Source: Nocardia vulneris (GTDB taxonomy: Bacteria > Actinomycetota > Actinomycetes > Mycobacteriales > Mycobacteriaceae). Taken from it: DNA of 64,000 bases. Position 1 is the stretch's first letter. Each line of letters opens with the position of its first letter. The stretch is from positions 124,001 to 188,000 of the forward strand of contig NZ_BDCI01000008.1 in the NCBI RefSeq assembly GCF_001613425.1. The letters run 5' to 3'. The translations under genes were made by a program, and so were the position numbers. This document shows, piece after piece, positions 1-11,727 of the stretch. A model generated the notes under the pieces. That model had not been told where the DNA came from. It made no database searches and worked only from the letters and a program-made list of their open reading frames with translations.

Positions 1-581
1 TCCAGAACAAGGTGCCGCATCGCCTCGCCGAGGGCAGTCACGCCGAAGGCACCGAGCGCGACGCCAACTGGATGCGCACCGGCGACTACGGCGTGTACCT
101 CGACGGCGAGCTCTACATCACCGGCCGGGTCAAGGACCTGGTGATCGTCGACGGCCGCAACCACTACCCGCAGGATCTCGAGTTCTCCGCGCAGGAAGCC
201 TCCAAGGCGCTGCGCCCCGGCTTCGTCGCCGCGTTCTCGGTGCCCGCGAACCAGCTGCCCGCGCTCGTCTTCGATCAGGGCAGCCACTCCGGCCTGAAGT
301 TCGACGCCGACGACGGCTCCGAGCAGCTGGTGATCGTGGCCGAGCGCGGCCCCGGCGCGGGCAAGGCCGATCCACTGCCGATCGCCGACGAGGTGCGGGC
401 CGCGGTGGCCGCGCGCCACGGTGTCACCGTTCGTGACGTTCTGCTGGTTCCCGCGGGCTCGATCCCGCGCACCTCCAGCGGCAAGATCGCCCGGCGCGCC
501 TGCAAGGCCGCCTATCTGGAGGGAACACTGCGGGGTGGTTACACCCAGCAGGCCTTCCCCGATGCACCCGAGGAAGAATGA
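1..581 (+). CDS. fadD32: FadD32, long-chain fatty acyl-AMP ligase (3' end only)
   Basis: This is the C-terminal part of an acyl-AMP ligase; the open frame runs in from outside the window (codons start at base 3). The visible C-terminal domain has the [20 protein letters not shown] hinge region and the late [14 protein letters not shown] motif carrying the lysine typical of adenylate-forming enzymes. In mycolata FadD32 activates the C50-60 meromycolic acid as acyl-AMP and loads it on the N-terminal ACP of Pks13. Assignment to FadD32 rather than another FAAL rests on its place 143 bp upstream of pks13 and accD4 on the same strand, the conserved fadD32-pks13-accD4 order. The 5' two thirds of the gene cannot be assessed. 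Confidence 0.93.
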   Translation, partial: QNKVPHRLAEGSHAEGTERDANWMRTGDYGVYLDGELYITGRVKDLVIVDGRNHYPQDLEFSAQEASKALRPGFVAAFSVPANQLPALVFDQGSHSGLKFDADDGSEQLVIVAERGPGAGKADPLPIADEVRAAVAARHGVTVRDVLLVPAGSIPRTSSGKIARRACKAAYLEGTLRGGYTQQAFPDAPEEE

Positions 582-724
582 CGGAAGTTCCCGCCTCGAT
601 CAGGTCGGAACAGTGGTTGTCTGGCTCGCCACTCGGTTCCGGCCTGTGCCGGAACGACACCGAGTGATCCGGGCCGTCAATCCCCGCCGCGCAACCGCAC
701 GCAGACAGGTAGCTTGAGGAATTG

Positions 725-3700
725 ATGGCCGACAACGAGTCCACCCAGACGACCGATAACTTGCCCGCCGAGCAGGGTGCCGACCAGGCGCCCGCGCCGG
801 TGACCGCTGCCGCCACGAGCGGTGCGCGGACCGATCTGTCCGTGGCCGAGCTGCGTGAGTGGCTGCGCCGCTGGGTCGCCGACGCGACCGGGCAGTCGAT
901 CGAGGCGATCACCGTGGACCGGCCGATGGAAGAGTTCGGGCTCGCCTCGCGCGACGCCCTCGCCCTCGGCGGCGACATCGAGGAACTCACCGGCGTGGTG
1001 CTGAACGCGACCGTCGTCTACCAGCATCCGACCATCGCGTCGCTGGCCGAGGTGGTCATCAACGGCGAGCCGGAGAGCGCGGACGCGGTCTCCGACGACT
1101 CCTTCTATACCGCGGGCTACCAGCCGGGCCAGGCGCACGACATCGCCATCGTCGGCCTGTCGACCCGGTTGCCCGGCGCGGGCGATACGCCGGAGTCGAC
1201 CTGGGAGTTCCTGATCAATCGCGGGGACGGGATCCGGGATCTGCCCGAGGGCCGGTGGGACGAGTTCGCCGCCGACCCGGGTGCGGCAGCCGCCATCGCC
1301 TCGGCCAACACCCTGGGCGGTTATCTGGACCAGGACGTGGTCAAGGGCTTCGACGCGGAGTTCTTCGCGATGTCGCCGCTCGAGGTCGAGAACGTCGATC
1401 CGCAGCAGCGCCTGATGATGGAACTGACCTGGGAAGCGTTGGAGCACGCCAGGATTCCCGCGAGCGAGCTCAAGGGCACGCCGGTCGGTGTCTTCATCGG
1501 TACGTCCACCAGTGACTTCATGCTGGTCGCCGCCCTCGGCGTCGGTAACCAGGATCCGAACCTGCCCGCCTCCGCCGCGGCGTACGGCATCACCGGCGCG
1601 TCCTCCGGCATCATCGCCAACCGCGTCTCCTACTTCTACGACTTCCGCGGCCCGTCCGTCGCGGTGGACACCGCGTGCTCGTCCACGCTGGTCGCCGTGC
1701 ACCAAGCGGTGCGCGCGCTCCGGGACGGCGATGCCGACCTGGCGCTGGCCGGTGGCGTGAACATGCTGCTCGCGCCGATGGTCACCCTCGGCTACGACTC
1801 GGTCGGCGCGGTCGCGAAGAACGGCCGGATCAAGGCGTTCTCCGCCGATGCCGACGGCATGGTTCGTTCCGAGGGCGCCGGTCTCATCGTGCTCAAGCGC
1901 CTTGCCGACGCCGAACGTGACGGCGATCGAATCATGGCCGTCATCAAGGGTTCCGCGATCAACTCCGACGGACGCTCCAACGGCATTGTCGCCCCGAACC
2001 CCGATGCGCAGGCCGAGGTGCTCCGCCGCGCGTACCGGGACGCGGGAATCGTGCCGTCGACCGTCGACTACATCGAGGCGCACGGTACCGGCACCCTGCT
2101 CGGTGACCCGATCGAAGCCGACGCGCTCGGCCGGGTGGTCGGTCGCGGTCGGGCCGACGACCAGCCCGCGCTGCTCGGCTCGGTGAAATCCAATTTCGGC
2201 CACCTGGAATCGGCCGCGGGTGCGGCGAGCTTCGCCAAGATCGTGATGGCGTTGCAGCACAACGTCATTCCGCCGAACATCAATTTCGCCGGTCCCAACC
2301 CGTACATCCCGTTCGACCAGGCCCACCTGAAGGTCGTCGACGAGCCGACCGAATTCCCGCGCTACAGCGGCACCGCCACCGTCGGCATCTCCGGTTTCGG
2401 CTTCGGCGGGACCAACGCACACGTGGTGGTGCAGGAATACGTTCCGGCCGCGGCCGAGGTCCCGGCAGCCCCCGAGGTAGCCGCGCCCGAGGCCGCAGCG
2501 GTTGATGCGAATGTCGCTGCCCTCGACGCCGAGCTCGATGACGAGTCGACCGACGTGATCGCGGAAGCGGATGCGATCGTCGCCGAAGCAAGCGAAGACG
2601 TCACCGAGACCACAGCGCTTGCTACCGAGCCCGCGGCTGCGGCTGCGGAAACTGTTGCCACGGTTGCGGAATGGACCGCCGAGCGCACCGAGCCGCTCCC
2701 GGTCGTGCTGCCGATCTCCGGCTACATGCCTTCGCGCCGCCGCCGCGCCGCCGGTGAACTGGCCGACTGGCTGGAATCCGAAGCGGGCCGCGATGTTTCG
2801 CTCGAGGACGTGGCCAGGTCGCTGGCCAAGCGCAGCCACTGGCGTTCGCGCGGTGTGGTGCTCGCCAAGACGCACGAGGAGGCCGTCGCCGGTCTGCGTG
2901 CCATCGCGGCGGGTAAGCCGGGCAACGGCGTGTTCACCGCGGACGCGCCCGCTGCCGTCGGCCCGGTGTGGGTGCTCTCCGGTTTCGGTGCCCAGCACCG
3001 CAAGATGGCCAAGGCGCTGTACCTGGAGAACTCCATCTTCGCCAAGGCCGTCGACCAGGTCGACGAGCTGGTGCAGGACGAGGCCGGGTACTCGATCCGG
3101 GACATGTTCCTCGACGACGGCCAGGACTACAACGTCGGCACCTCGCAGGTCGGCATCTTCACCATCCAGGTCGGCCTGGCCGCGCTGCTGCGCGCGCACG
3201 GCGCGGAACCCGATGCGGTGGTGGGACATTCGATGGGCGAGGTCGCCGAGGCGTACATCGCCGGTGGCCTGCCGCTCGAAGACGCGGTCCGGGTGATCTG
3301 CGCCCGCTCGCGCCTGATGTACGAGGGCGAGCAGATGCTCACCGACAACGACGTGCGCAACATGGCGCTCGTCGAGTACAGCGCCGAGGACATCGAGCAG
3401 CTGCTCGCCGAATTCCCGGACGTCGAGGTCGGCGTGTACGCGGCCCCGACCAACACGGTGATCGGCGGCCCGCGCGCGCAGGTCGAGGCGATCGTGGCGC
3501 GGGTGGAGGCGGAGGGCAAGTTCGCCCGGATCCTGCAGACCCGCGGCGCGGGCCACACCTCGCAGATGGATCCGCTGCTCGGCGAGCTGGCCGCGGAGTT
3601 GGCCGGCATCGAGCCGACCAAGCTGAAGACCGGTCTCTACTCGACCGTGCACAAGGGCGAGTTCTACCGCGCGGGCACCGATCCGGTGCACAACGAGGAC

Positions 3701-6094
3701 TACTGGGTGAAGAACATGCGCGGCAGCGTGTACTTCACCAACGCGGTGCAGCTCGCGGTCGACGCGGGCCACACCACCTTCCTGGAGCTCGCGCCGAACT
3801 CGGTCGCGCTGATGCAGGTGCTCGGCACCACCTTCGCCGCGGGTCTGCACGACGCGCAGCTCATTCCGACGCTCAAGCGCAAGGAAGACGAGGCGGCCGG
3901 CGTGATCGGCGCGCTGGCGCAGCTGTACGTGCACGGGCACAAGGTGGACCTGTCCTCCCTGCTGACCCCCGGCGCGTACGCCGACGTGCCGCGAACCACG
4001 TTCGTGCGCAAGGAGTACTGGCCGAAGGCGTCGCTGTCCGCGGGCGGCGGCAACACCAGGGTGCCCGGCGCGCACGTGGCGTTGCCGGACGGCAGGCACG
4101 CCTGGGAGGTGCAGGCCGCGTCGGCCGGTGACCTGGCCGCGCTCGTGCAGGCCGCGGCGGCGCAGGTGCTCAGCGAGGTCTCGCTCGGCGCCTCGATCGT
4201 GCACGCGACTGTTCCGGCGTCGGGCACGCTGACCACCACGCTGACCCCGCACCCCGGCGGTGCGTCGGTGCAGGTGCACGCCAAGGAGGGCGCGAGCTTC
4301 CGGCTGCTCTTCGACGCCGTGGTCACCTCCGGTGCACCGCTGCCCGAACCCGTTGTGGCCGAGCTCGTTCCGGCGGCGGCCGCCGCGGTCGAGCCGGCGG
4401 CGGGCACCGATCTGGAGGTCATCGAGACCTTCGGTGACCGCTGGGATCCGAACGGCAGCCAGAAGCTCGAGGATCGGCTCGCGCTGATCGTCGCCGAGTC
4501 GATGGGCTACGCGGTCGAGGATCTCCCGATGGAGATCCCGCTGATGGAGCTCGGCCTCGACTCGCTGATGGCGATGCGCATCAAGAACCGCGTCGAGTAC
4601 GAATTCGACATCCCGCAACTGCAGATCCAGGCCGTGCGCGACGCCAACCTCAACGAGGTCGGCAAGGTGCTGCGCTACGCGGTGGAACACCGCGACGAGT
4701 TGCAGGCGGTCGCCGCGAAACAGGCTGCGGGCGAAGAGGTCACCGTCGACGCCGGCTTCATCGAGGCGGCTCGCGCGGCCGTCGCCGCAGGCGAGGACCC
4801 GGCCGCGATCGCCGCTGCCGCCGCGAATACCGCTGCACCCGAGGCTGTTTCGCCGTCGAACGCGGACGCCGAGACCGCCGCGCCGGCTACCGAAGCCGCC
4901 GCGCCGGTCGCCGAGACGCCTGTCGTACCGGCGGAACCAGCGGTGGCCGAACCTGTTTCGCCGGTTGCCGCCGCCCCGGCCTTGGGTGGTCAGCAGTCCG
5001 CCGACGAGGACGACGTCCCGCCGCGCGACGCCGCCGAACGACTGACCTTCGCCACCTGGGCGGTGGTGACCGGTAAGTCCGCCGGCGGAATCTTCAACAC
5101 CCTGCCGATCCTCGAGGAAGAGGTCGCCGAGAAGCTGGCGGCCCGGCTCACCGAGCGGGTCAAGGCCGAGGTCACCGTCGACGATGTGCTCGACTGCGAG
5201 ACCATCGAGCAGCTGGCGGATATCGTGCGCAACCTGCAGGACAGCGGTGCCGACGTGGACGGTTTCATCCGGCCGCTGCGGCCGCGCGCCGAAGGCTCGA
5301 ATGCCTTGCCGGTCTTCGTGTTCCACCCGTCCGGCGGTAACACGCTGGTCTACGAACCGCTGCTGAAGCGGCTGCCCGAGGGCACGCCGATGTACGGCTT
5401 CGAACGCGTCGAGGGCGACATCCTGGAGCGGTCGAAGCAGTACCTGACCGAACTGCGCAAGATCCAGGGCGACGGCCCATACGTGCTGTACGGCTGGTCG
5501 CTGGGTGCGGTGTTCGCGTTGCAGGTCGCGCAGCTGCTGCGGGCCGAGGGCGCCGACGTGCGGCTGGTCGGCCTGATCGACCTGGCGCTGCCGATCGAGG
5601 ACGAGGACAACAGTCCCGAGGAGCGGGTGCGCCGGATCGAGCGGTACCAGGTCTTCGCGAAGAAGACCTACAGTGTCGAGGGCGAGCTGGATCGCGAGCA
5701 GCTGGAGACGCTGGCCGCGGCCTCCGACGAGGAACAGTTCAAGATGATCAGCGACCTGATCAAGATCAGCGGCACCAAGATCCCGGGCGGCGTGCTCGAG
5801 CATCAGCGCACCTCGTGGATCGAGAGCAGGCACCTGGCCAAGACCCAGCCGACCCGCTACGACGGTGACGTCGTGCTGTATCTGGCGGAGCGGTACCAGG
5901 ACGGCATGATCGAGCTGGAGCCGCGCTTCGCCGATCGCCGCCCGAACGGCGGCTGGGACGAATACATTCCTAACCTCGAGGTCATCCATATCCCGGGTGA
6001 CCACCTGCAGATCATCGATGAGCCGCGGATCCAGCAGATCGGAGCCGACCTCACCGCGAAGCTCGCTGCCATCGATGTGAAAGGGGCTCAGTGA
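725..6094 (+). CDS. pks13: Pks13, mycolic acid condensing polyketide synthase
   Basis: This 1789-residue modular type I polyketide synthase joins the meromycoloyl chain to a carboxylated alpha-chain in the last condensation of mycolic acid synthesis. Domains in order: N-terminal ACP (FGLASRDAL, phosphopantetheine Ser75), ketosynthase at about 135-560 (Cys318 in DTACSS, EAHGTGT and [10 protein letters not shown] histidines), acyltransferase at about 730-1060 (Ser836 in GHSMGE), second ACP (Ser1280 in LGLDSL) and C-terminal thioesterase (Ser1592 in GWSLGA). Ala/Pro/Glu-rich linkers follow the KS (about 570-650) and the second ACP (about 1370-1430). ATG at 725 is preferred to TTG at 722 because GAGGA (716-720) is 4 nt upstream of the ATG but only 1 nt from the TTG. 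The stop overlaps the accD4 GTG by 4 nt, suggesting translational coupling. Confidence 0.97.
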   Translation: MADNESTQTTDNLPAEQGADQAPAPVTAAATSGARTDLSVAELREWLRRWVADATGQSIEAITVDRPMEEFGLASRDALALGGDIEELTGVVLNATVVYQHPTIASLAEVVINGEPESADAVSDDSFYTAGYQPGQAHDIAIVGLSTRLPGAGDTPESTWEFLINRGDGIRDLPEGRWDEFAADPGAAAAIASANTLGGYLDQDVVKGFDAEFFAMSPLEVENVDPQQRLMMELTWEALEHARIPASELKGTPVGVFIGTSTSDFMLVAALGVGNQDPNLPASAAAYGITGASSGIIANRVSYFYDFRGPSVAVDTACSSTLVAVHQAVRALRDGDADLALAGGVNMLLAPMVTLGYDSVGAVAKNGRIKAFSADADGMVRSEGAGLIVLKRLADAERDGDRIMAVIKGSAINSDGRSNGIVAPNPDAQAEVLRRAYRDAGIVPSTVDYIEAHGTGTLLGDPIEADALGRVVGRGRADDQPALLGSVKSNFGHLESAAGAASFAKIVMALQHNVIPPNINFAGPNPYIPFDQAHLKVVDEPTEFPRYSGTATVGISGFGFGGTNAHVVVQEYVPAAAEVPAAPEVAAPEAAAVDANVAALDAELDDESTDVIAEADAIVAEASEDVTETTALATEPAAAAAETVATVAEWTAERTEPLPVVLPISGYMPSRRRRAAGELADWLESEAGRDVSLEDVARSLAKRSHWRSRGVVLAKTHEEAVAGLRAIAAGKPGNGVFTADAPAAVGPVWVLSGFGAQHRKMAKALYLENSIFAKAVDQVDELVQDEAGYSIRDMFLDDGQDYNVGTSQVGIFTIQVGLAALLRAHGAEPDAVVGHSMGEVAEAYIAGGLPLEDAVRVICARSRLMYEGEQMLTDNDVRNMALVEYSAEDIEQLLAEFPDVEVGVYAAPTNTVIGGPRAQVEAIVARVEAEGKFARILQTRGAGHTSQMDPLLGELAAELAGIEPTKLKTGLYSTVHKGEFYRAGTDPVHNEDYWVKNMRGSVYFTNAVQLAVDAGHTTFLELAPNSVALMQVLGTTFAAGLHDAQLIPTLKRKEDEAAGVIGALAQLYVHGHKVDLSSLLTPGAYADVPRTTFVRKEYWPKASLSAGGGNTRVPGAHVALPDGRHAWEVQAASAGDLAALVQAAAAQVLSEVSLGASIVHATVPASGTLTTTLTPHPGGASVQVHAKEGASFRLLFDAVVTSGAPLPEPVVAELVPAAAAAVEPAAGTDLEVIETFGDRWDPNGSQKLEDRLALIVAESMGYAVEDLPMEIPLMELGLDSLMAMRIKNRVEYEFDIPQLQIQAVRDANLNEVGKVLRYAVEHRDELQAVAAKQAAGEEVTVDAGFIEAARAAVAAGEDPAAIAAAAANTAAPEAVSPSNADAETAAPATEAAAPVAETPVVPAEPAVAEPVSPVAAAPALGGQQSADEDDVPPRDAAERLTFATWAVVTGKSAGGIFNTLPILEEEVAEKLAARLTERVKAEVTVDDVLDCETIEQLADIVRNLQDSGADVDGFIRPLRPRAEGSNALPVFVFHPSGGNTLVYEPLLKRLPEGTPMYGFERVEGDILERSKQYLTELRKIQGDGPYVLYGWSLGAVFALQVAQLLRAEGADVRLVGLIDLALPIEDEDNSPEERVRRIERYQVFAKKTYSVEGELDREQLETLAAASDEEQFKMISDLIKISGTKIPGGVLEHQRTSWIESRHLAKTQPTRYDGDVVLYLAERYQDGMIELEPRFADRRPNGGWDEYIPNLEVIHIPGDHLQIIDEPRIQQIGADLTAKLAAIDVKGAQ

Positions 6095-7635
6095 CTACGA
6101 CTGCCGAGAAGCTCGCCGACCTGCGCAAAAGGCTCGATTTAGCGCAGGAACCGGCGGGTGAAGCGGGGGTGGCCAAGCGGGCGAAGAAGGGGATTCCCAG
6201 CGCCCGCGACCGGATCAACATGCTGCTCGATCCGGGCACCTTCGTGGAAATCGGTGCGCTGGTGCGTAAACCGGGTGACCCGACGGCGCTGTACGGCGAC
6301 GGTGTGGTCACCGGGCACGGTTTGGTCGAGGGCCGGCCGGTGGCGGTGTTCTCGCACGACCAGACCGTCTACGGCGGTTCGGTCGGTGAGATGTTCGGCC
6401 GCAAGGTCGCCGGGATCATGGAGTACGCGGCCAAGGTCGGCTGCCCGGTGGTCGGCATCAACGACTCCGGCGGCGCCCGGGTGCAGGAGGCGGTGACCTC
6501 GCTGGCCTGGTACGCGGAGCTGGGCCGTCGCCAGGAGCCGCTGTCCGGTCTGGTGCCGCAGATCTCGATGATCCTCGGCAAGTGCGCCGGTGGTGCCGTG
6601 TATGCCCCGATCAACACCGACGTCGTGGTGGCGACCGAAGAGGCGTACATGTTCGTCACCGGCCCCAAGGTGATTCGTGAGGTCACCGGCGAGGACGTGA
6701 GTCTCGAGGAGCTGGGCGGCGCGCAGAGCCAGGCCGAGTACGGCAACATCCACCATGTCGCGGCGGACGAGAAGGCCGCCTTCGACTGGGTGCGCGACTA
6801 CCTGAGCTTCCTGCCGACCAGCTGTCAGGAGCTCGCGCCGATCGTGAACCCGGGGCTCGAGCCGGAGCGCACCGACAGCGACCTGGAACTGAATTCCCTT
6901 GTGCCGGACTCGGACAACGCCGCGTACGACATGCACGACATCCTGCTGCGGATCTTCGACGACGGCGCGTTCCACGAGGTCGGCGGTTCGGCCGGGCGCA
7001 ACATCATCACCGGGTTCGCCCGGGTGGACGGTCGCAGCGTCGGCGTGGTCGCCAATCAGCCGATGGTGTACGCCGGTGCGCTGGACGCCCGCGCCTCGGA
7101 CAAGGCGGCGCACTTCGTGCGGTTGTGCGACGCGTTCGAGATCCCGCTCGTCTTCGTGGTGGACACCCCCGGCTTCCTGCCGGGCGTGGAGCAGGAGAAG
7201 ATCGGCGTGATCAAGCGCGGCGGCCGGTTCCTGTTCTCCTTCGTGGAGGCGACCGTGCCGAAAGTGACTGTGGTGATTCGCAAGTCGTACGGCGGCGGCT
7301 ACGCGGTGATGGGCTCCAAGCAGCTCGGCGCCGACGTCAACCTGGCCTGGCCCACCGCCCGGATCGCGGTGATGGGCGCCGAGAGCGCGGTCAGCCTGAT
7401 CGGCGGCAAGCAGATCGAGGCCGCGCCGGAGGAGCAGCGGGCGGCCGTGCGTCAGCAGATGATCGACTTCTACAACGCCACCATGGCGACGCCGTGGGTG
7501 GCCGCCGAGCGCGGCTACATCGACGCGGTCATCGAGCCGTCGGCGACCCGGCTGGAGCTGCGCCGCGCGCTGCAGTTGCTGCGGGACAAGACGCAGGCGC
7601 GCAACCCGCGCAAACACCACCTGCTGCCGCTGTAG
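6091..7635 (+). CDS. accD4: AccD4, acyl-CoA carboxylase carboxyltransferase (beta) subunit
   Basis: This 514-residue protein has the biotin-dependent carboxyltransferase fold of the AccD/PccB family: an N-terminal lobe with [10 protein letters not shown] and the GGARVQEAV and CAGGAVYAP oxyanion regions, and a C-terminal lobe with [13 protein letters not shown] and [13 protein letters not shown]. In mycolata AccD4, with AccA3 and AccD5/AccE5, carboxylates the long alpha-chain acyl-CoA that Pks13 condenses. The GTG start lies in the 4-nt GTGA overlap with the pks13 stop, so the two are almost certainly one transcript. Length is normal for the family. A symmetrical hairpin follows the stop. Confidence 0.96.
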   Translation: MTTTAEKLADLRKRLDLAQEPAGEAGVAKRAKKGIPSARDRINMLLDPGTFVEIGALVRKPGDPTALYGDGVVTGHGLVEGRPVAVFSHDQTVYGGSVGEMFGRKVAGIMEYAAKVGCPVVGINDSGGARVQEAVTSLAWYAELGRRQEPLSGLVPQISMILGKCAGGAVYAPINTDVVVATEEAYMFVTGPKVIREVTGEDVSLEELGGAQSQAEYGNIHHVAADEKAAFDWVRDYLSFLPTSCQELAPIVNPGLEPERTDSDLELNSLVPDSDNAAYDMHDILLRIFDDGAFHEVGGSAGRNIITGFARVDGRSVGVVANQPMVYAGALDARASDKAAHFVRLCDAFEIPLVFVVDTPGFLPGVEQEKIGVIKRGGRFLFSFVEATVPKVTVVIRKSYGGGYAVMGSKQLGADVNLAWPTARIAVMGAESAVSLIGGKQIEAAPEEQRAAVRQQMIDFYNATMATPWVAAERGYIDAVIEPSATRLELRRALQLLRDKTQARNPRKHHLLPL

Positions 7636-7644
7636 TTAACCGCG

Positions 7645-7680
7645 GAATCGGGCCGCATCCGTTGAGACGCAGCCCGATTC
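7645..7680. terminator. Hairpin between convergent accD4 and cyclophilin gene
   Basis: Perfect 9-bp inverted repeat GAATCGGGC / GCCCGATTC with an 18-nt loop between two convergent stops. It could serve both strands. There is no long T-run, as is common in actinobacteria. Confidence 0.7.
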
Positions 7681-7695
7681 AACCGTTGCGGGTTT

Positions 7696-8193
7696 TCAGG
7701 CGAGGCCGGCGGACTCGATCACCACGTCGTCCTTCGGCACGTCCTGGTGCCCGGCGTTGTTGCCGGTGGCCACGCCCTCGATCTTGTCGACCACGTCCTG
7801 GCCCTCGACCACCGCGCCGAACACGGTGTAGCCCCAGCCCTGCGGGTTGGGCGCCTTGTGGTTGAGGAAGTCGTTGTCGCTCGCGTTGATGAAGAACTGC
7901 GCGGTGGCCGAGTGCGGATCGTTGGTCCGCGCCATTGCCACGGTGTACTTGTTGTTCTTCAGTCCGTTGTTCGCCTCGTTCTGAATGGGCGCCTGCGTCG
8001 GCTTCTGCCGCATGCCCGGCTCGAAGCCGCCACCCTGGATCATGAAGCCCGGGATGACGCGGTGGAAGATGGTGCCGTCGTAATGCCCGGCCTTCACATA
8101 GTTCACGAAGTTCTGCACCGTGGTCGGCGCCTTCTCGTCGTCGAGTTCCAGGACGATCGGGCCGAAGTTGGTCTGAAGATTCACCTTGGTCAT
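7696..8193 (-). CDS. Peptidyl-prolyl cis-trans isomerase, cyclophilin type
   Basis: A 165-residue cytosolic single-domain cyclophilin (PpiB-like) that catalyses proline isomerisation in folding proteins. The sequence shows the core motifs [15 protein letters not shown] (catalytic Arg and Phe), the ATAQFFIN block and [17 protein letters not shown] near the C terminus. No signal peptide or membrane segment is visible. ATG at 8193 is chosen over an upstream GTG at 8199: AAGGTG lies just upstream, and the protein then starts [11 protein letters not shown], as small cyclophilins do. It stands alone, divergent from the emb gene and convergent with accD4, so its context gives no pathway link. Confidence 0.93.
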   Translation of the reverse strand: MTKVNLQTNFGPIVLELDDEKAPTTVQNFVNYVKAGHYDGTIFHRVIPGFMIQGGGFEPGMRQKPTQAPIQNEANNGLKNNKYTVAMARTNDPHSATAQFFINASDNDFLNHKAPNPQGWGYTVFGAVVEGQDVVDKIEGVATGNNAGHQDVPKDDVVIESAGLA

Positions 8194-8310
8194 ACCCACA
8201 CCTTGCCAGCCCGCTCCCGCGCGCCTTTTCCCGGTCGTGTGTATAGCCCCCCTTGACCATCACGGCGCGCATTTACGAACAATGGCGTGCTGCGGGCGCG
8301 GCATATTGAA

Positions 8311-8333
8311 CACAGCTAGCATTGCCAATCGTG
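8311..8333 (+). promoter_or_regulatory. Leaderless -10 element of plus-strand emb gene
   Basis: TAGCAT at 8317-8322 lies 8 nt upstream of the GTG at 8331, and no Shine-Dalgarno sequence is present. The same AGCTAGCAT-N8-GTG arrangement precedes the other emb gene at 15854, so the start is probably leaderless and shared in design by the two paralogues. Confidence 0.5.
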
Positions 8334-11300
8334 CCCGACGCCGCTACCGCTGTTCTGACGAAACCGCCCGCCGCTCCGGCGGCCTCTCCGGCCGATTTCC
8401 GGACCGCGCGAATAATCGCGCTGGTCGCCGGTCTGCTCGGCGCGCTGCTCGCCATTGCGACCCCGTTTCTGCCGGTCACCCAGACCACGGCGGTGTTGAA
8501 TTGGCCGCAGACCGCGACGCTCGGCAACGTGCAGGCGCCCTTGATGTCTCAGGTCCCGATCGACCTGAAGGCCACGATTCCGTGCAGCACGGTGGCGCAG
8601 CTGCCCGAACGCGGCGGCATGCTGCTGGCCACCGCGCCACCGCAGGGTGACCGGGCCGCGCTGGAGGCCCTGTTCATCCGGGTGTCCGAGACCTCGGTCG
8701 ACGTGATCGATCGCAATGCCGTGGTGGTGTCGGCGCCGCGGGCGGACATGGAACAGTGCTCGTCGCTGGTGCTCACCTCCGATCACGACCGCACGCGCGC
8801 GGTGTTCGAGGGGCTGACCACCACGGTCACCAAGCCGGTCGCGGGCGGGGCCGAGGAGCAGGTGCAGGTGCCGGTCGAGGGCTCGCTCAACGGCGACCTG
8901 CGGCCACAGGTGGTCGGCGTCTTCTCCGACCTCAAGGGCGCGGCGCCGGCCGGTCTCGGCTTCACGATGACGGTGGACACCCGGTTCTCCACCAGCCCCA
9001 CCCTGATCAAGCTGATCGCGATGATCGCGGCGGTGCTGTGCACGCTGGTCGCGCTCGCGGCGCTGGCCCGGCTCGACGGCAGTGACGGGCGCGGGCATCG
9101 CCGCTTCCTGCCGTCGAACTGGCTGAAGCCCACCTGGGCCGACGGTGCGATCGTCGGCACGCTGCTGGTGTGGCATTTCGTCGGCGCCAACACTTCTGAC
9201 GACGGCTACATCCTGAGCATGGTGCGGGTCGCCCCGCACGCCGGCTACATGGCCAACTACTTCCGCTGGTACGGCGTCCCGGAGGCGCCGTTCGGCTGGT
9301 ACTACTACGTGATCCAGCTCTTCGCGGAGTTCTCCACCGCCAGCGCCTGGGTGCGGGTGCCCGCGCTGCTCTGCGCCATCCTCTGCTGGCTGGTGATCAG
9401 CCGCGAGGTGGTGCCCCGCCTCGGGCGCGGCGTGCGCAACAGCAAGGTGGCGTTGTGGACCGGCGGCCTGGTGTTCCTGGCGTTCTGGCTGCCGTTCGAC
9501 AACGGCCTGCGGTCCGAGCCGATCGTCGCGCTCGGCGCGCTGCTCACCTGGGTGTCGATCGAGCGGGCCATCGCGACCGGCAGGCTGCTGCCCGCCGGTG
9601 TCGCGGTCCTGGTCGCCGCGTTCACCCTCGCGGCCGCACCGACCGGCCTGATGTGTGTGGCGGCGTTGCTCGCCGGTATCCGCCCGCTGATCTGGATCGT
9701 GGTGCGCAAGCGGCGCCAGTTCGCCGAGCAGGGCGGAAAGTGGTGGGCCACACTGCCGTTGCTCGCCCCCATCGCGGCGGCCGGGGTGCTCGTGCTCATC
9801 GTGGTGTACAGCGATCAGACGTTCGCGGGCATCCAGGAGGCGAACCGGGTCCGTCAGGTCACCGGGCCCAACCTCGCCTGGTACGAGGACTACCTGCGCT
9901 ACTACTACCTGTTCGTGGAGACCGTCGACGGTTCGCTGTCGCGCCGCTTCGCGTTCCTGGTGATGCTGCTCTGCCTGTTCACCACCATGCTGGTGCTGTT
10001 GCGGCGCCGGCGGGTGCCCGGCATCGCGAGCGCGCCGACCTGGCGATTGATGGGCGTCGTGTTCGGCACCATCTTCTTCATGATGTTCAACCCGACCAAG
10101 TGGACGCACCACTTCGGCGCGTACGCGGGCATCGCCGGCTCGCTGGCCGCGGTGACCGCGGTCGCGGTGTCGGCCTCGGCCCTGCGGGCGCGCAAGAACC
10201 GGGCGATCTTCCTGGCCGGGCTGTTGTTCGTGCTCGCGCTGGCGTTCTCCGGCATCAACGGCTACTGGTACGTGTCCAGTTTCGGTGTGCCGTGGTTCGA
10301 CAAGCGCATCTCGCTGCACGGCTACCAGTCGAACACCTTGATGCTGGGCCTGTTCGGGCTTGCGCTGGCGTTGGTCGCCTGGCACTCCCTGCGCGAGGGT
10401 TACGCGAAGCCGGAGGCCTCACCACGGTCGGCGCGCGGCAAACGGATTCGCAAGTTCGCCGCCATCCCGCTCACCGTCGTCGCCGCGCTGATGGTCGCGC
10501 TCGAGGTGCTCTCACTGGTCAAGGGCGCGGTCTCGCAGTACCCCGCATACTCGCTGGCCCGCTCGAACCTCGACGCGCTCGGCGGCAACAGTTGCGGCCT
10601 CGCCAATGATGTTCTGGTGGAAGCGGATCCGAACGGCGGCCGGTTGCAGCCGATCCCCGATCCGGCGCTCACCGATTCGAGTGATCCGCTGGCCGGCGTC
10701 GACCCGGTCGGATTCGATCCGAACGGCGTGCCCAACGATCTGTCCGCCGACAGTGTCGAGGTGAAGCCGGGCACCGGCAATACCTCGACCCAGTCGGTCG
10801 GCGCCGCGTTCGCCGAGGGGCAGAGCGCGGGCACCGGCGGTGGCCAGGGCGCGCGTGGCGTCAACGGCAGCACCGTGGCGCTGCCGTTCGGGCTGGACCC
10901 GGCGACCACGCCGATCCTCGGCAGCTACCAGAACGGCGTGCAGCAGCCCGCGCATCTCACCTCGAGCTGGTACGGGCTCTCGCCGCGGTCGGCGGACAGC
11001 CCGCTCGTGGTGATCAGCGCGGCCGGGCGCATCCTGTCCGTCGACGACACCGGGGACACCCGCTACGGCCAGTCGCTCACCGTCGACTACGGCCGGAAGC
11101 TGCCCGACGGCAGCGTCGAGAAGCTCGGCACCTACCTGCCGCGCGATATCGGCCCGTTCCCGTCCTGGCGTAACCTGCGCGTCCCGCTCGCCGAGATCGC
11201 GCCGGAGGCCGACGCGGTCCGCATCGTCGCCAACGACCCGATCCTGATCGGTGACCAGTGGCTGGCGTTCACCCCGCCGCGGATGCCGAAGTTGCAGTCG

Positions 11301-11678
11301 CTCAACACCTTCATCGGTTCCGAGCAGCCGGTGCTCGAGGACTGGGCCGTCGGTCTCCAGTTCCCCTGCCAGCGTCCGTTCAACCACAAGAACGGCGTGG
11401 CCGAGGTTCCCGGGTACCGCATCCTGCCGGACCGCCCGCTCGCCATCAGCTCCACCAACACCTGGCAGGCGGAGGAGTTCGGCGGCATCCTCGGCTTCTC
11501 CCAGATGCTGGCGAAGTCGGTGACCGTCCCGACCTACCTGAAGGACAACTACGCCCGCGACTGGGGCTCCCTGGAGCGCTACGACCAGTACGACCGCAGC
11601 GCCACCCCCGCAAAACTCGACACCGGCACCGCCACCCGCTCAGGCTTCTGGACCCCCGGAAAACTCCGCGTCTTCTAG
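8331..11678 (+). CDS. Emb-family arabinosyltransferase (first of two)
   Basis: A 1115-residue Emb protein, a GT-C (GT53) membrane arabinofuranosyltransferase that extends the arabinan of arabinogalactan or lipoarabinomannan from decaprenyl-phosphoryl arabinose. Seen: N-terminal membrane segment, a first large periplasmic domain, the catalytic SDDGYIL loop (Asp290/Asp291), about a dozen further membrane helices, and a large C-terminal carbohydrate-binding domain from about residue 720 (STVALPFGLDPATTPILGSYQ). The Met seven residues after the first catalytic Asp (EmbB Met306 equivalent) is present, but PEAPFG replaces the M. tuberculosis PEDPFG. A TTG at 8322 is possible, but the -10 spacing favours GTG 8331. 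Two paralogues exist here, so embA, embB or embC cannot be assigned from sequence alone. A strong terminator follows. Confidence 0.93.
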   Translation: MPDAATAVLTKPPAAPAASPADFRTARIIALVAGLLGALLAIATPFLPVTQTTAVLNWPQTATLGNVQAPLMSQVPIDLKATIPCSTVAQLPERGGMLLATAPPQGDRAALEALFIRVSETSVDVIDRNAVVVSAPRADMEQCSSLVLTSDHDRTRAVFEGLTTTVTKPVAGGAEEQVQVPVEGSLNGDLRPQVVGVFSDLKGAAPAGLGFTMTVDTRFSTSPTLIKLIAMIAAVLCTLVALAALARLDGSDGRGHRRFLPSNWLKPTWADGAIVGTLLVWHFVGANTSDDGYILSMVRVAPHAGYMANYFRWYGVPEAPFGWYYYVIQLFAEFSTASAWVRVPALLCAILCWLVISREVVPRLGRGVRNSKVALWTGGLVFLAFWLPFDNGLRSEPIVALGALLTWVSIERAIATGRLLPAGVAVLVAAFTLAAAPTGLMCVAALLAGIRPLIWIVVRKRRQFAEQGGKWWATLPLLAPIAAAGVLVLIVVYSDQTFAGIQEANRVRQVTGPNLAWYEDYLRYYYLFVETVDGSLSRRFAFLVMLLCLFTTMLVLLRRRRVPGIASAPTWRLMGVVFGTIFFMMFNPTKWTHHFGAYAGIAGSLAAVTAVAVSASALRARKNRAIFLAGLLFVLALAFSGINGYWYVSSFGVPWFDKRISLHGYQSNTLMLGLFGLALALVAWHSLREGYAKPEASPRSARGKRIRKFAAIPLTVVAALMVALEVLSLVKGAVSQYPAYSLARSNLDALGGNSCGLANDVLVEADPNGGRLQPIPDPALTDSSDPLAGVDPVGFDPNGVPNDLSADSVEVKPGTGNTSTQSVGAAFAEGQSAGTGGGQGARGVNGSTVALPFGLDPATTPILGSYQNGVQQPAHLTSSWYGLSPRSADSPLVVISAAGRILSVDDTGDTRYGQSLTVDYGRKLPDGSVEKLGTYLPRDIGPFPSWRNLRVPLAEIAPEADAVRIVANDPILIGDQWLAFTPPRMPKLQSLNTFIGSEQPVLEDWAVGLQFPCQRPFNHKNGVAEVPGYRILPDRPLAISSTNTWQAEEFGGILGFSQMLAKSVTVPTYLKDNYARDWGSLERYDQYDRSATPAKLDTGTATRSGFWTPGKLRVF

Positions 11679-11690
11679 CCCCTGAGACCC

Positions 11691-11727
11691 CGCAGGCCCG
11701 GCCGAGCAACGCTCGGCCGGGCCTGCG
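11691..11727 (+). terminator. Terminator of plus-strand emb gene
   Basis: Perfect 17-bp GC-rich stem (11691-11707 with 11711-11727) and a 3-nt AAC loop, starting 12 nt after the emb stop codon. It is one of the strongest hairpins in the window. Confidence 0.88.

Noticed and set aside
677..6004. A very long open frame (about 1775 codons) antisense to pks13
   Set aside because: High-GC codon bias leaves the antisense frame open; the translation is Arg/Gly/Val/His-rich low-complexity and has no motif, whereas pks13 is unmistakable.
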